NCBI RefSeq assembly: GCF_021044755.1
Contig: NZ_JAJNOR010000009.1
Coordinates: forward strand, 1-64,000
DNA: 64,000 bases
Source of the DNA: Lientehia hominis
GTDB taxonomy: Bacteria > Bacillota > Clostridia > Lachnospirales > Lachnospiraceae
Reading direction: 5' to 3'
Each line of letters begins with the position of its first letter. The stretch's first letter is position 1. The translations under genes and the position numbers were made by a program. Below, one piece after another: positions 1 through 7,326 of this stretch. The notes beneath the pieces are model-generated. The model was given only the letters and a program-made list of their open reading frames with translations, did no database searches and was not told where the DNA came from.

Positions 1-100
1 TCAGGGGTTGGAATATACTGTTCAGTTATCAAGGTCCTGTGTCTCGCTGCGTTAGCGACAACTTCTATAGGATATCATAGCCGCCGCTTCCTGTCAACCA
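1..100 (-). promoter_or_regulatory. Probable rRNA operon promoter and leader, start of an operon leaving the left edge
   Basis: Read on the minus strand, a TTGACA -35 box (97-92) and a TATCCT -10 box (74-69) are separated by 17 nt. Downstream come a short hairpin (TCGCT/AGCGA, about 41-55) and the phrase ACCTTGATAACTGAACAG (36-19). Phrases of this type are typical of pre-rRNA leaders and spacers in Firmicutes. No rRNA sequence itself is inside the window, so the operon is inferred. Nothing else is visible between here and cvpA at 313. Confidence 0.55.
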
Positions 101-312
101 TTTTTTTCTTTTTCTTCCACAGCGTTTTCTCGCATTTGCGGTTCTATCCGCCGTGGAGTTTTAATATATCATACCAAAATATGGTTTGTCAAGGGCAATC
201 CCTGGTAAATTTTACACAGATTTTTCACTTGAAAAATAGACATTTTTACCCCCCTGAAAGACAGTCCACATATACCTGTGGCGCAGCTTCTATTCTATAC
301 AATCTATTGTGG

Positions 313-1185
313 TCAGAACGTCTTTCCAACGACCATCATCAGAAGCCTGATCAAGATATTTTTATGATACAACATACTCAAAAAAGCGTTATTCTCAATT
401 TGCCCCAGCACATTTTGTCCAAAAGCGGTCGCCGTGAACGGAATCAGCAACAAAAATAAAATCTCCAGCAGCAAAAGTCCTTTTACGATTCCCAGAAGCG
501 CCCCGGCAAAATGATTGATTCCATGTATAATAGGAAGTCTGTCTACTACATTAAATACCAGCATCAGAATCTGAAGCGCGAAGAACACAATCATGAACGT
601 AACAATATATCCGATGATATTCAGACATATGTTGCTTATAAAGCTTCCTATATAATCTGTGAACTGATTCACGCCCAATTCCTTGTATATCGCGGAATTA
701 TTATTTTCTTCCAAAGAATTTCTAAGGCTCTCCGGTATCGGCAGGCTCTCTATGACCTTGCTTTGCTGCGCCGTAGAAAGGTTTTCGTTCACCTGCTCCA
801 AAAGCTCATCAAGTCCAACTCCTTTAGGCAGCGTGGTCCCCGCCGGAAGGACCGTACCTGCCGGAAGGACTGTACCGTTGGGCAGCTGAATGTCCATAGG
901 AAGCGTAATATCCTTTTCCAGCGTCACACTGTCTCCGTCCGCATTTATTCCCAAGTCTTGTTCCTCGGTGATCATTCCTGCTACTTTTCCTTCAATCCAC
1001 TCGTCCAGCTTCGTATTGCTGCGTAAAAAACCAGTGACAAGCGGATTCAACGCCATTACGATGATACCTGATAAAATCAGGGCCACCAAAGACAGACTGC
1101 TTTTAAAGAATCCCCGAAGACCTCCCACTATTATGCTCATGATCAAAATTATTATCGTTACTATAAAAACCAGATTAATATCCAT
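313..1185 (-). CDS. CvpA family membrane protein with a large loop insertion
   Basis: The 290-residue product has two N-terminal membrane segments (about 4-24 and 30-48) and two C-terminal ones (about 183-212 and 226-250), as in the CvpA (colicin V production) family. Family members are usually about 160-190 residues. The excess is a hydrophilic insertion (about 60-178) containing four tandem hexads, LPNGTV, LPAGTV, LPAGTT and LPKGVG, at residues 101-124. AGGAAGG precedes the ATG. The gene follows the HAD phosphatase gene on the same strand after about 95 nt. CvpA proteins are linked to envelope functions, but the role of this long form is unknown. Confidence 0.8.
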   Translation of the reverse strand: MDINLVFIVTIIILIMSIIVGGLRGFFKSSLSLVALILSGIIVMALNPLVTGFLRSNTKLDEWIEGKVAGMITEEQDLGINADGDSVTLEKDITLPMDIQLPNGTVLPAGTVLPAGTTLPKGVGLDELLEQVNENLSTAQQSKVIESLPIPESLRNSLEENNNSAIYKELGVNQFTDYIGSFISNICLNIIGYIVTFMIVFFALQILMLVFNVVDRLPIIHGINHFAGALLGIVKGLLLLEILFLLLIPFTATAFGQNVLGQIENNAFLSMLYHKNILIRLLMMVVGKTF

Positions 1186-1280
1186 CGCGCCTTCCTATTT
1201 CAGATTATGCCCCAAGCTCTTACGTGGAACAAAGAACTCCGTCATATAGTATTCTCCGCCTGCAATATAAGCCTTTATCC

Positions 1281-2108
1281 TCATAAGACAAACTTTTCAA
1301 TGGCCAAGGCCACTCCATCTTCATCATTGGACAAAGTGACCGTATCCGCCGATTCCTTTACTATGGAAGAGGCATTTTCCATAGCCACCCCCATTCCGGC
1401 CGCTTTCAGCATAGAAATATCATTTTCACCGTCGCCAAAAGCCATGACCTGCTCTCTTTCCAAACGCAGGTGATACGCCAGCGCAGATAATCCGCTGCCC
1501 TTTGTAGCCTCCAGGTGGTTGATTTCAAGATTATTACCAATGGAAGAGGTCACCGTCAGATAAGAAAAACGTTTCAGAGCTTCCCTCGCCTCTATGCGGC
1601 TGCATTCTCTTTCCTGTTTAAAGAACACGTTAAATTTTTCAACGCTGTTTCGCGCGTCCGCCACATAAGAGCGCATTCCCTCTGTAGGGACTCTGGTGGA
1701 ACGAATCAAAAAGCTTCTGGATTCATCCGGCATGAAATCCTCTATATGCCAGTAATATTCAGGCTCCATCCTTGCAATGCCGTCAATGCAGGCATCCTGC
1801 ATGGTTTGATAGCCGGAGATAAAATCCCATACCTCTTCCGCCTGGTCTCTGGAAAAAACCTTCTTGAATATCGCTCTCTGTTCCTTTAAATCCCATACCA
1901 CGGCTCCATTCACAGTTATGGCATAACGAACAAACGGCAGGTCCCGCACCTCCGGTGCGAGACCTGTCACGCTTCGTCCCGTAGCTGGTACAATATGAAT
2001 CCCCCTGGCCGAAGCCCTGGTGAGCACATCCAAGGTACGCTTTGTCAGCCGCTTGTCCGTGGTCAGCAGTGTTCCGTCCAGATCCAACGCTATCAGCCGA
2101 ATACTCAT
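1281..2108 (-). CDS. Cof-type HAD-superfamily sugar-phosphate phosphatase
   Basis: The 275-residue protein has HAD motif I, DLDGTLL, at residues 9-15 (nucleophile Asp9, acid/base Asp11) and the C-terminal motif IV, GDGENDISML, near 223-232. A C2-type cap lies between them, as in the Cof/YidA subfamily. These enzymes remove phosphate from sugar phosphates, nucleotides or flavins in the cytoplasm; the substrate cannot be read from sequence. AAGGTGG precedes the ATG. The start lies 8 nt after the stop of the upstream TPR protein gene, so the two are probably cotranscribed. Confidence 0.85.
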   Translation of the reverse strand: MSIRLIALDLDGTLLTTDKRLTKRTLDVLTRASARGIHIVPATGRSVTGLAPEVRDLPFVRYAITVNGAVVWDLKEQRAIFKKVFSRDQAEEVWDFISGYQTMQDACIDGIARMEPEYYWHIEDFMPDESRSFLIRSTRVPTEGMRSYVADARNSVEKFNVFFKQERECSRIEAREALKRFSYLTVTSSIGNNLEINHLEATKGSGLSALAYHLRLEREQVMAFGDGENDISMLKAAGMGVAMENASSIVKESADTVTLSNDEDGVALAIEKFVL

Positions 2109-2116
2109 AGTCCACC

Positions 2117-4162
2117 TTACAAATTCTTAAAATATTGTTCTTTTAAAATCAAATAGCCTTTTTTATCATATTTCGAGCCAAAAAGCCCCTTCAGCCCTCT
2201 ATGCTCTGCCTTATCAATTGCTTCATCCACCAGAGCTTTTGCTTCCTGCTCCGACAGCGGAATGCCATCATTTCTCATCCGTTCCGCCAGCGCATAGATG
2301 GCCAAGCCCGCCATCTCATCAATAATACATTCTTCTTCCTCCGCATATGCATTGACGCTGGTCACAAAATCGTCCACGCTCATCTGTTCTTCGTCTTCCA
2401 GATAAACACACAGCTTGTCTAATTCCAGATTTTGAACCAGCAGCTTATCAATCCGTTCCGGAGAATCAACCAGCACAAGTACCATGGAAACAAACGGCTT
2501 CTTTAATTCTCTGACAAGCTCTTTGACCGCGGATCCCGTCAGGTCCGCTGCATTATCTACGATCAGATCCCTTCCAGCCAGCCGGGTGAATGTATTATGA
2601 ATCCCTTTAGCACTCAGTTTCGCCCCTGAAATCTTAGCCACTTGAGTGGCAGGCACTCCCAATATCTCGTGGGTCTTTTTCAACTTTTCCACTGCCAGAG
2701 GAATCCTGCCTTCGCCAGGCTCCTCCTCCACAACTACACATGTTATCTGCTTCTCATCTATTTCTTCTTCTTCCAGCTCTTCTTCCGGCGTTTCAAATAC
2801 TTCTTCCGCCTTCTCATCCGCTTCTGCCGGAGCCTTGTCTTCTTCCTGTCCCTCGTCTTCCGCGGCCGAATCAGCATCGACAGCCTTCGTTTCCGGAATC
2901 ATCTCATCTGCCTTGTCCTCAGCCGGGATTTCTTCATTCTGTCCGTTTTCCTCAGATTCGCTCGACTCCGCATCTGGAATTTTCCCAGCTTCGTCTTTCT
3001 CTTCGGCAGCATCCTCTGCAGGGGTTTCCTCTGCTGCCTTAGGCTCTTCTTCCACTACTTCCGCGTCTATTTTTTTATCCGCTTCCTCTTCCGGAATCTC
3101 CAAATCCATCTCTTCTGCTTCATCTTCTTGTTCTGAATCAGCAAAAACGGAAGCAGCAAGTGCTGCGGAAACTTCATTCAAAAACTCTGTTGTCTGTGTG
3201 ATTTCCGGCTTTGAGCTTTTAAGCTCTTTTGTCTGAGCCAGAATTTCTTTTGTATCTTGCCCAGCTGTTTCCTCAGCCTGAGGCATTTCTTCCGCCGCAG
3301 CTCTTACGGACTGCGCCAGATCCGCCTCCATGTCCTGAAACTGTGCGTTCTGCAAAAGCACATCGGATGTGATCCCCACTTCTTCGTCAACGGAAGCTTC
3401 TTCTGTCGCCTCAGGTTCATCCGTCATTGCGGCTTCCTTAAGCCCTTCGTCCTTCAAGGTAGGCTCCTCCCCCAGGAGGCCGGAATCCAGCGTTTCCTGA
3501 GAGTACTTTTCTTCGAATTCCCGTTCCACGGCTTTAATACGTTCTTCAAATTTCTTTTTATTTACAAGCTTCTCCTGCTGAGACGGAGTAAGCGGCTCAT
3601 ACTGCATTTTCAATTCCAGAGCTTTGTCCACATAAGGCCCTACGCTGAACCACAAAATGATTTCATTGCACAGCTGCACGCAGTCCTTGGACCTGCCTGC
3701 TTTATGATATAGGTAAGCCAGCTCGTAAGCCCACTTTTCTTCAAACTCATTTTTGCGGTAAAGTTCCAGAATGGTGATCAGCTTTTCCAAAGGTTCCCCT
3801 CTGGAGGACTCAATCTGATAAGCTAGAATCAGCTTGCTGATATCATTGGGAGCTATTTCCTGGAATTCTTCAAAAAAGTCTTCTGCTTCATCCAGATTGC
3901 CTGACTTAACGCAAAGCTCCGTCAATTTATACAGCATACGGCGCCCCACCGGAACGCGTTCATATGCAATCAGAAGAACGTTTTTTGCCTCGGCATAATT
4001 TTTGACCTTCTCATAGATCTGGGAAACAAGCGTCAGCATTTTTATGTTTTTAACGCGCCGCCAATCAATCGTATCCGCAATCTTCGCCGCAGTCACATAA
4101 TCCTTTTTTTCAGCATGCTTTTTAATCTTATCTTCTTTGATACTTAATTCATATTTATCCAC
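2117..4162 (-). CDS. TPR / acidic linker protein with a degenerate AAA-like C-terminus
   Basis: The 681-residue protein has no signal peptide or membrane segment. Residues 1-195 form helical TPR-like repeats. About 205-475 is a low-complexity Glu/Ala/Asp-rich stretch, probably disordered. About 478-681 resembles the CbbX/SpoVK type of AAA+ domain in secondary-structure order: LGVPATQVAKISGAKL, then DLIVDNAADL where a Walker B IDEA would stand, then SPERIDKLLVQNLELDK like the sensor region. No Walker A P-loop is visible, so it is unlikely to hydrolyse ATP. A scaffold role is inference. Its promoter lies at 4208-4236, immediately after the terminator of the upstream non-coding unit. Confidence 0.7.
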   Translation of the reverse strand: MDKYELSIKEDKIKKHAEKKDYVTAAKIADTIDWRRVKNIKMLTLVSQIYEKVKNYAEAKNVLLIAYERVPVGRRMLYKLTELCVKSGNLDEAEDFFEEFQEIAPNDISKLILAYQIESSRGEPLEKLITILELYRKNEFEEKWAYELAYLYHKAGRSKDCVQLCNEIILWFSVGPYVDKALELKMQYEPLTPSQQEKLVNKKKFEERIKAVEREFEEKYSQETLDSGLLGEEPTLKDEGLKEAAMTDEPEATEEASVDEEVGITSDVLLQNAQFQDMEADLAQSVRAAAEEMPQAEETAGQDTKEILAQTKELKSSKPEITQTTEFLNEVSAALAASVFADSEQEDEAEEMDLEIPEEEADKKIDAEVVEEEPKAAEETPAEDAAEEKDEAGKIPDAESSESEENGQNEEIPAEDKADEMIPETKAVDADSAAEDEGQEEDKAPAEADEKAEEVFETPEEELEEEEIDEKQITCVVVEEEPGEGRIPLAVEKLKKTHEILGVPATQVAKISGAKLSAKGIHNTFTRLAGRDLIVDNAADLTGSAVKELVRELKKPFVSMVLVLVDSPERIDKLLVQNLELDKLCVYLEDEEQMSVDDFVTSVNAYAEEEECIIDEMAGLAIYALAERMRNDGIPLSEQEAKALVDEAIDKAEHRGLKGLFGSKYDKKGYLILKEQYFKNL

Positions 4163-4207
4163 GGTATCACCTCAAAAATAATTGATAACCTATACGTGTG
4201 CACTCTA

Positions 4208-4236
4208 AGTTTAACATACTCGATTTTTCTTGTCAA
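4208..4236 (-). promoter_or_regulatory. Promoter of the TPR protein gene
   Basis: TTGACA (4236-4231), a 17-nt spacer and TAAACT (4213-4208) on the minus strand. The spacer shares AAAATCGAGT plus a following RTG with the promoter at 5089-5117, at the same offset from the -35 box. Confidence 0.75.
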
Positions 4237-4246
4237 AAACAACAGT

Positions 4247-4276
4247 AAAAAAAGGGTACTTTTCGTACCCTTTTTT
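4247..4276 (-). terminator. Intrinsic terminator closing the 4247-5083 non-coding unit
   Basis: GGGTAC (4270-4265) pairs with GTACCC (4259-4254) around a 5-nt loop, followed by seven T on the minus strand. The flanking A and T runs make it nearly symmetric, so it could act on both strands. Confidence 0.8.
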
Positions 4277-5083
4277 ATATTTTATATATTAAATTGTATT
4301 GAACTTCTTTTTCTTTCACTATCCAAGTCCGGCAACATCTCCTGTCATCTCTAATGGATTTTTATTTACAGGCTCTTGTCTGCCAGCTTTTTAAGCTTCA
4401 ATCGAAGGAAACATGTGATATCCTGTTCGCCTTTTTCAAATTGTATATAGCCTATGTCCTTAACGTCAACTTCCTATCCTTTGACGCTTCATCTCCATTA
4501 CCTACATGCATTCTGATTTTTATTTTAATTTCATTTACGATGAAAACTCTATGATTCTCATATACGCTATCACATCTGATCCGAAGCTCTTCTTCGATCT
4601 GTACATTTTCATATACTTAATTCGGATACTTACGATATTATTTATATATTCTCTATATAATGAAGGCGGTTCCAACAGGATTTATCTTTCATCATATGAG
4701 AACCATATTGAGTTTTCAATCGTGAGACTTCAGTGTCCAGCGGAATCTCCTCCTTCCCATTTTCCTGTCCACAATCCCTCTCAACTTCGATTGACGACCT
4801 TACACGAATTCTGAACCTCTCCATCTTGCAGCTTATGGATTTCTTTTATTCCTGTAATACGTCCCTGTTGTTTCGAAGAAGCTTTTTTTATCATCCATCG
4901 GCCGGTTCTGTCTAATTTTGATTGATATTCCTATGCAATCGCCACTGACTCCTTACTTCCTCTGTACTGATTTTACCAAATCAGATTCCTTTACATCTGA
5001 TCTGTTTTCCCGAATCCTTTCTCGTCAGATTCTTCTATGGGCTTCTCTTGTTGTGAGGATTTGTTATTTGTTTATTTGTTGTA
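4247..5083 (-). ncRNA. Candidate large structured non-coding RNA, about 835 nt
   Basis: This stretch has no credible protein gene on either strand: the short ORFs lack ribosome sites and protein-like composition. On the minus strand it starts at a near-consensus promoter (5089-5117) and ends at a strong terminator (4247-4276). The transcript would be purine-rich with many local hairpins: GAATC/GATTC at 5012-5032, CTGATTT/AAATCAG with a 4-nt loop at 4967-4984, ATTGA/TCAAT at 4707-4720, GATCGAAG/CTTCGGATC at 4578-4599 and CGTCAA/TTGACG at 4464-4486. I do not recognise tmRNA, RNase P, 6S or SRP RNA in it. The size is in the range of the known giant bacterial RNAs (OLE, ROOL, GOLLD), but no identity is claimed. 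A decayed gene is the alternative. Confidence 0.5.
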
Positions 5084-5088
5084 ACTGT

Positions 5089-5117
5089 ATAATAGCACAC
5101 TCGATTTTGATTGTCAA
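5089..5117 (-). promoter_or_regulatory. Consensus promoter of the candidate large ncRNA
   Basis: TTGACA (5117-5112), 17-nt spacer, TATTAT (5094-5089) on the minus strand. It matches the sigma-A consensus except for one -10 base. The predicted start is near 5083. Confidence 0.8.
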
Positions 5118-5205
5118 GCGGTTTTTTTAGTTTTTTTATTTTATTTTTACCAATTAATTGATATAAATGTTATATTATTCAAAATTAACTGTAATTTCAA
5201 AAATG

Positions 5206-5234
5206 TTGCATACAGAAGATGAAATAGCTATAAT
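5206..5234 (+). promoter_or_regulatory. Promoter of azlCD
   Basis: TTGCAT (5206-5211), 17-nt spacer, TATAAT (5229-5234), about 36 nt before the azlC start codon. It is divergent from the ncRNA promoter. Confidence 0.75.
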
Positions 5235-5270
5235 AACAATGAGGAAAATATAGGCAAAGGGGTTTTTCAT

Positions 5271-5951
5271 ATGATAAAAAAAGCGTTCCGGGCGGCGTTT
5301 CCTTTAACGCTGCCTGTTTTCATGGGTTATTTATTTCTGGGTATCGCTTTCGGTGTTCTTCTGAGCAGCGAGGGCTTTCATGTAGGATGGGCTATTTTCA
5401 TGAGCGTGATCATTTATGCCGGCTCTATGCAGTTCGTTGCCATAGAGCTTCTGACGCTTCCTTTTAATTTTTTGTCCACGCTTCTCATTACACTTATGGT
5501 CAATGCCCGGCATTTATTCTACGGGCTTTCCATGCTGGATAAGTTCAAAGATTCCGGTAAGCTGAAGCCCTACATGATCTTCTCTCTTACGGATGAGACA
5601 TTTTCTCTCCTTTGTTCGGCCAATCCACCGGACGGAGTCAGCAAAAAATGGTTTTTCTTTTTCATTGCAGTCCTGAATCACTTTTATTGGATTCTGGGCG
5701 GCGTAATCGGAAACGCAGCGGGAAACCTGATTCCCTTTAACTCCAAAGGAATCGATTTCGCTATGACCGCCCTTTTTATTGTAATATTTGTAGATCAATG
5801 GGAAAACAGTAACAATCATCTGCCGGCCGTCCTGGGAATCGTCATTACCGCCGCCTGCAGACTGCTTTTCGGCACCAGCTGGTTCATACCCGCAGCTATG
5901 CTCTGTCTGCTCTTTTCTTTAACTATGCTCAGAAGGAGGGAATCCGCATGA
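5271..5951 (+). CDS. azlC: AzlC family branched-chain amino acid exporter, large subunit
   Basis: The 226-residue polytopic protein has the AzlC pattern: an N-terminal PLTLPVFMGYLFLGIAFGVLL segment, YAGSMQFVAIELL near 50-62 and LMVNARHLFYGLSML near 77-91. AzlC works with the small subunit AzlD to export branched-chain amino acids or analogues across the cytoplasmic membrane. AAAGGGG precedes the ATG. The stop overlaps the azlD start by 4 nt, indicating translational coupling. Length is normal for the family. Confidence 0.9.
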   Translation: MIKKAFRAAFPLTLPVFMGYLFLGIAFGVLLSSEGFHVGWAIFMSVIIYAGSMQFVAIELLTLPFNFLSTLLITLMVNARHLFYGLSMLDKFKDSGKLKPYMIFSLTDETFSLLCSANPPDGVSKKWFFFFIAVLNHFYWILGGVIGNAAGNLIPFNSKGIDFAMTALFIVIFVDQWENSNNHLPAVLGIVITAACRLLFGTSWFIPAAMLCLLFSLTMLRRRESA

Positions 5952-6271
5952 TATCCGTGATCCTTACGATCCTTACTGTCGCCGCAGTCACTTTTTTGAC
6001 CAGGCTGCTCCCGTTCCTTCTGTTCCCCGCCAATAAAGAAACGCCGGCCTTTGTTTCTTATGCAGGCCGCGTTCTGCCCTATGCCATTATCGGCATGCTG
6101 ATCGTCTATTGTTTCAAGGATATCCGATTTTATGCATGGCCCTTCGGCATACCGGAACTTCTGGCCAGCGCCTTCGTCGTCCTGATACATAAATGGAAGC
6201 ATAACCTTCTCTTCAGCATCGGCGGGGGAACTCTTTTATACATGATTCTGGTACAGGCTGTATTCGTTTAG
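5948..6271 (+). CDS. azlD: AzlD family branched-chain amino acid exporter, small subunit
   Basis: This 107-residue protein has about four membrane segments and the family core FLTRLLPFLLF near residues 15-26 and YVGRVLPYAII-like GRVLPYAIIGML near 43-54. It is the partner of AzlC in the two-component exporter. Its ATG overlaps the azlC stop by 4 nt and a terminator follows within about 20 nt, so azlCD is a two-gene operon. Confidence 0.88.
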   Translation: MISVILTILTVAAVTFLTRLLPFLLFPANKETPAFVSYAGRVLPYAIIGMLIVYCFKDIRFYAWPFGIPELLASAFVVLIHKWKHNLLFSIGGGTLLYMILVQAVFV

Positions 6272-6290
6272 CAGACATTTCCCATCATAT

Positions 6291-6322
6291 AAAAAAGAAT
6301 CCCGCGGCGCAGGATTCTTTTT
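6291..6322. terminator. Bidirectional terminator between azlD and recR
   Basis: AAAGAATCC pairs with GGATTCTTT around a 9-nt GC-rich loop, with A and T runs on both sides. It can end azlCD on the plus strand and the recR unit on the minus strand. Confidence 0.85.
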
Positions 6323-6346
6323 ATTATTCTCATATATGCCGGACGG

Positions 6347-6943
6347 TCACAGCTCCGTCCTCCCCTCCAGAGCCCGGAGCAAGGTCACTTCATCAATATA
6401 CTCCAGATCACCGCCCACCGGTACGCCGCTCGCTATCCTGGTCACTTTAATGCCCGTCGGCTTGATCAGCTTACTTAAATACATAGCTGTCGTCTCCCCC
6501 TCCAGGCTTGAATTCGTAGCGATGATCACCTCTGATATATCTCCCTGGAGCCTGGTCATCAGTTCCTTCAGCCGGATATCCGCCGGACCAATCCCCAATG
6601 CCGGGGATATCGCTCCATGCAGCACATGATATACACCTTCGTAACGTCCGGTCTTTTCATACGCCGCCAGATCCCTGGTACTTTCCACTACCATTATAGT
6701 GCCATGATCCCGTTTATCGCTGGCGCAAATAGGGCACAGCTCATTATCCGTCAGAGTAAAACACTCACGGCAGTACCGTACTCCTCGCTTTGCTTCCACC
6801 AAAACCTCTGCCAGACGCTTCACCCGTTCTTCCGGCATGTTTACAATATGAAAAGCGAGACGCTGGGCAGACTTGGCCCCTATGCCGGGCAGCCTGGACA
6901 GCTCTTCAATTAACGCTGTGATCTTACTGCTGTAATAATCCAT
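6347..6943 (-). CDS. recR: Recombination mediator protein RecR
   Basis: The 198-residue protein has the full RecR plan: helix-hairpin-helix LSRLPGIGAKSAQRLAFHI at residues 14-32, a four-cysteine zinc finger (CRECFTLTDNELCPIC, about 57-72) and a Toprim domain starting at IMVVES. RecR with RecO/RecF loads RecA at gaps in damaged DNA. Its ATG overlaps the ybaB stop by one base (TGATG), the classical dnaX-ybaB-recR arrangement. Confidence 0.96.
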   Translation of the reverse strand: MDYYSSKITALIEELSRLPGIGAKSAQRLAFHIVNMPEERVKRLAEVLVEAKRGVRYCRECFTLTDNELCPICASDKRDHGTIMVVESTRDLAAYEKTGRYEGVYHVLHGAISPALGIGPADIRLKELMTRLQGDISEVIIATNSSLEGETTAMYLSKLIKPTGIKVTRIASGVPVGGDLEYIDEVTLLRALEGRTEL

Positions 6944-7287
6944 CAGAAGGGGAAGCCTCCGCCAAGGCCGCCAGTCAGGCCGGACATGTTTGCCGAAGAA
7001 GCCTCTTCCATCTGCCGGAGCGCCTCATTGGTGGCCGCCATGATCAGATCCTGAAGCATCTCGATATCTTCCGGATCCACAACTTCTTCCGCCAGCTTCA
7101 CGGATGTGATCTCCTTTTTGCCGGACACGGTCACCTCTACCGCCCCGCCTCCAGCAGATGCGGTAAATTCTTTCGTCTCAAATTCCTTCTGTGCATCTTC
7201 CATCTGCCTCTGCATTCTCTGTGCCTGCTTCATCAGATTGTTCATGTTTCCAGGCATGCCGCCCGGAAATCCTCCACGTTTTGCCAT
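6943..7287 (-). CDS. YbaB/EbfC nucleoid-associated protein
   Basis: The 114-residue protein shows the family core: a helical MKQAQRMQRQMEDAQKEF region, then VEVTVSGKKEITSVKL and the DLIMAATNEAL helix. The ends are Gly/Met-rich, which is common in the family. YbaB/EbfC dimers bind DNA as nucleoid proteins. GGAGGAG precedes the ATG. It sits between dnaX and recR on the same strand, as in many bacteria. Confidence 0.94.
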   Translation of the reverse strand: MAKRGGFPGGMPGNMNNLMKQAQRMQRQMEDAQKEFETKEFTASAGGGAVEVTVSGKKEITSVKLAEEVVDPEDIEMLQDLIMAATNEALRQMEEASSANMSGLTGGLGGGFPF

Positions 7288-7326
7288 GTGAGAACTCCTC
7301 CTTATTATCCTGAATCTTTTATCATT

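Noticed and set aside
136..459. Open frame of 107 codons on the plus strand overlapping the end of cvpA
   Set aside because: No ribosome site, low-complexity composition and antisense to cvpA; it lies mostly in noncoding DNA.
820..885. Tandem DNA repeats that might be a CRISPR fragment
   Set aside because: The repeats are 18 bp, contiguous without spacers, in frame, and encode the LPxGTV hexads of the CvpA-like protein.
4354..5130. Four short plus-strand frames and one minus-strand frame inside the candidate ncRNA
   Set aside because: None has a ribosome site or protein-like composition, and they are not in a shared frame; the promoter and terminator point to a minus-strand RNA.
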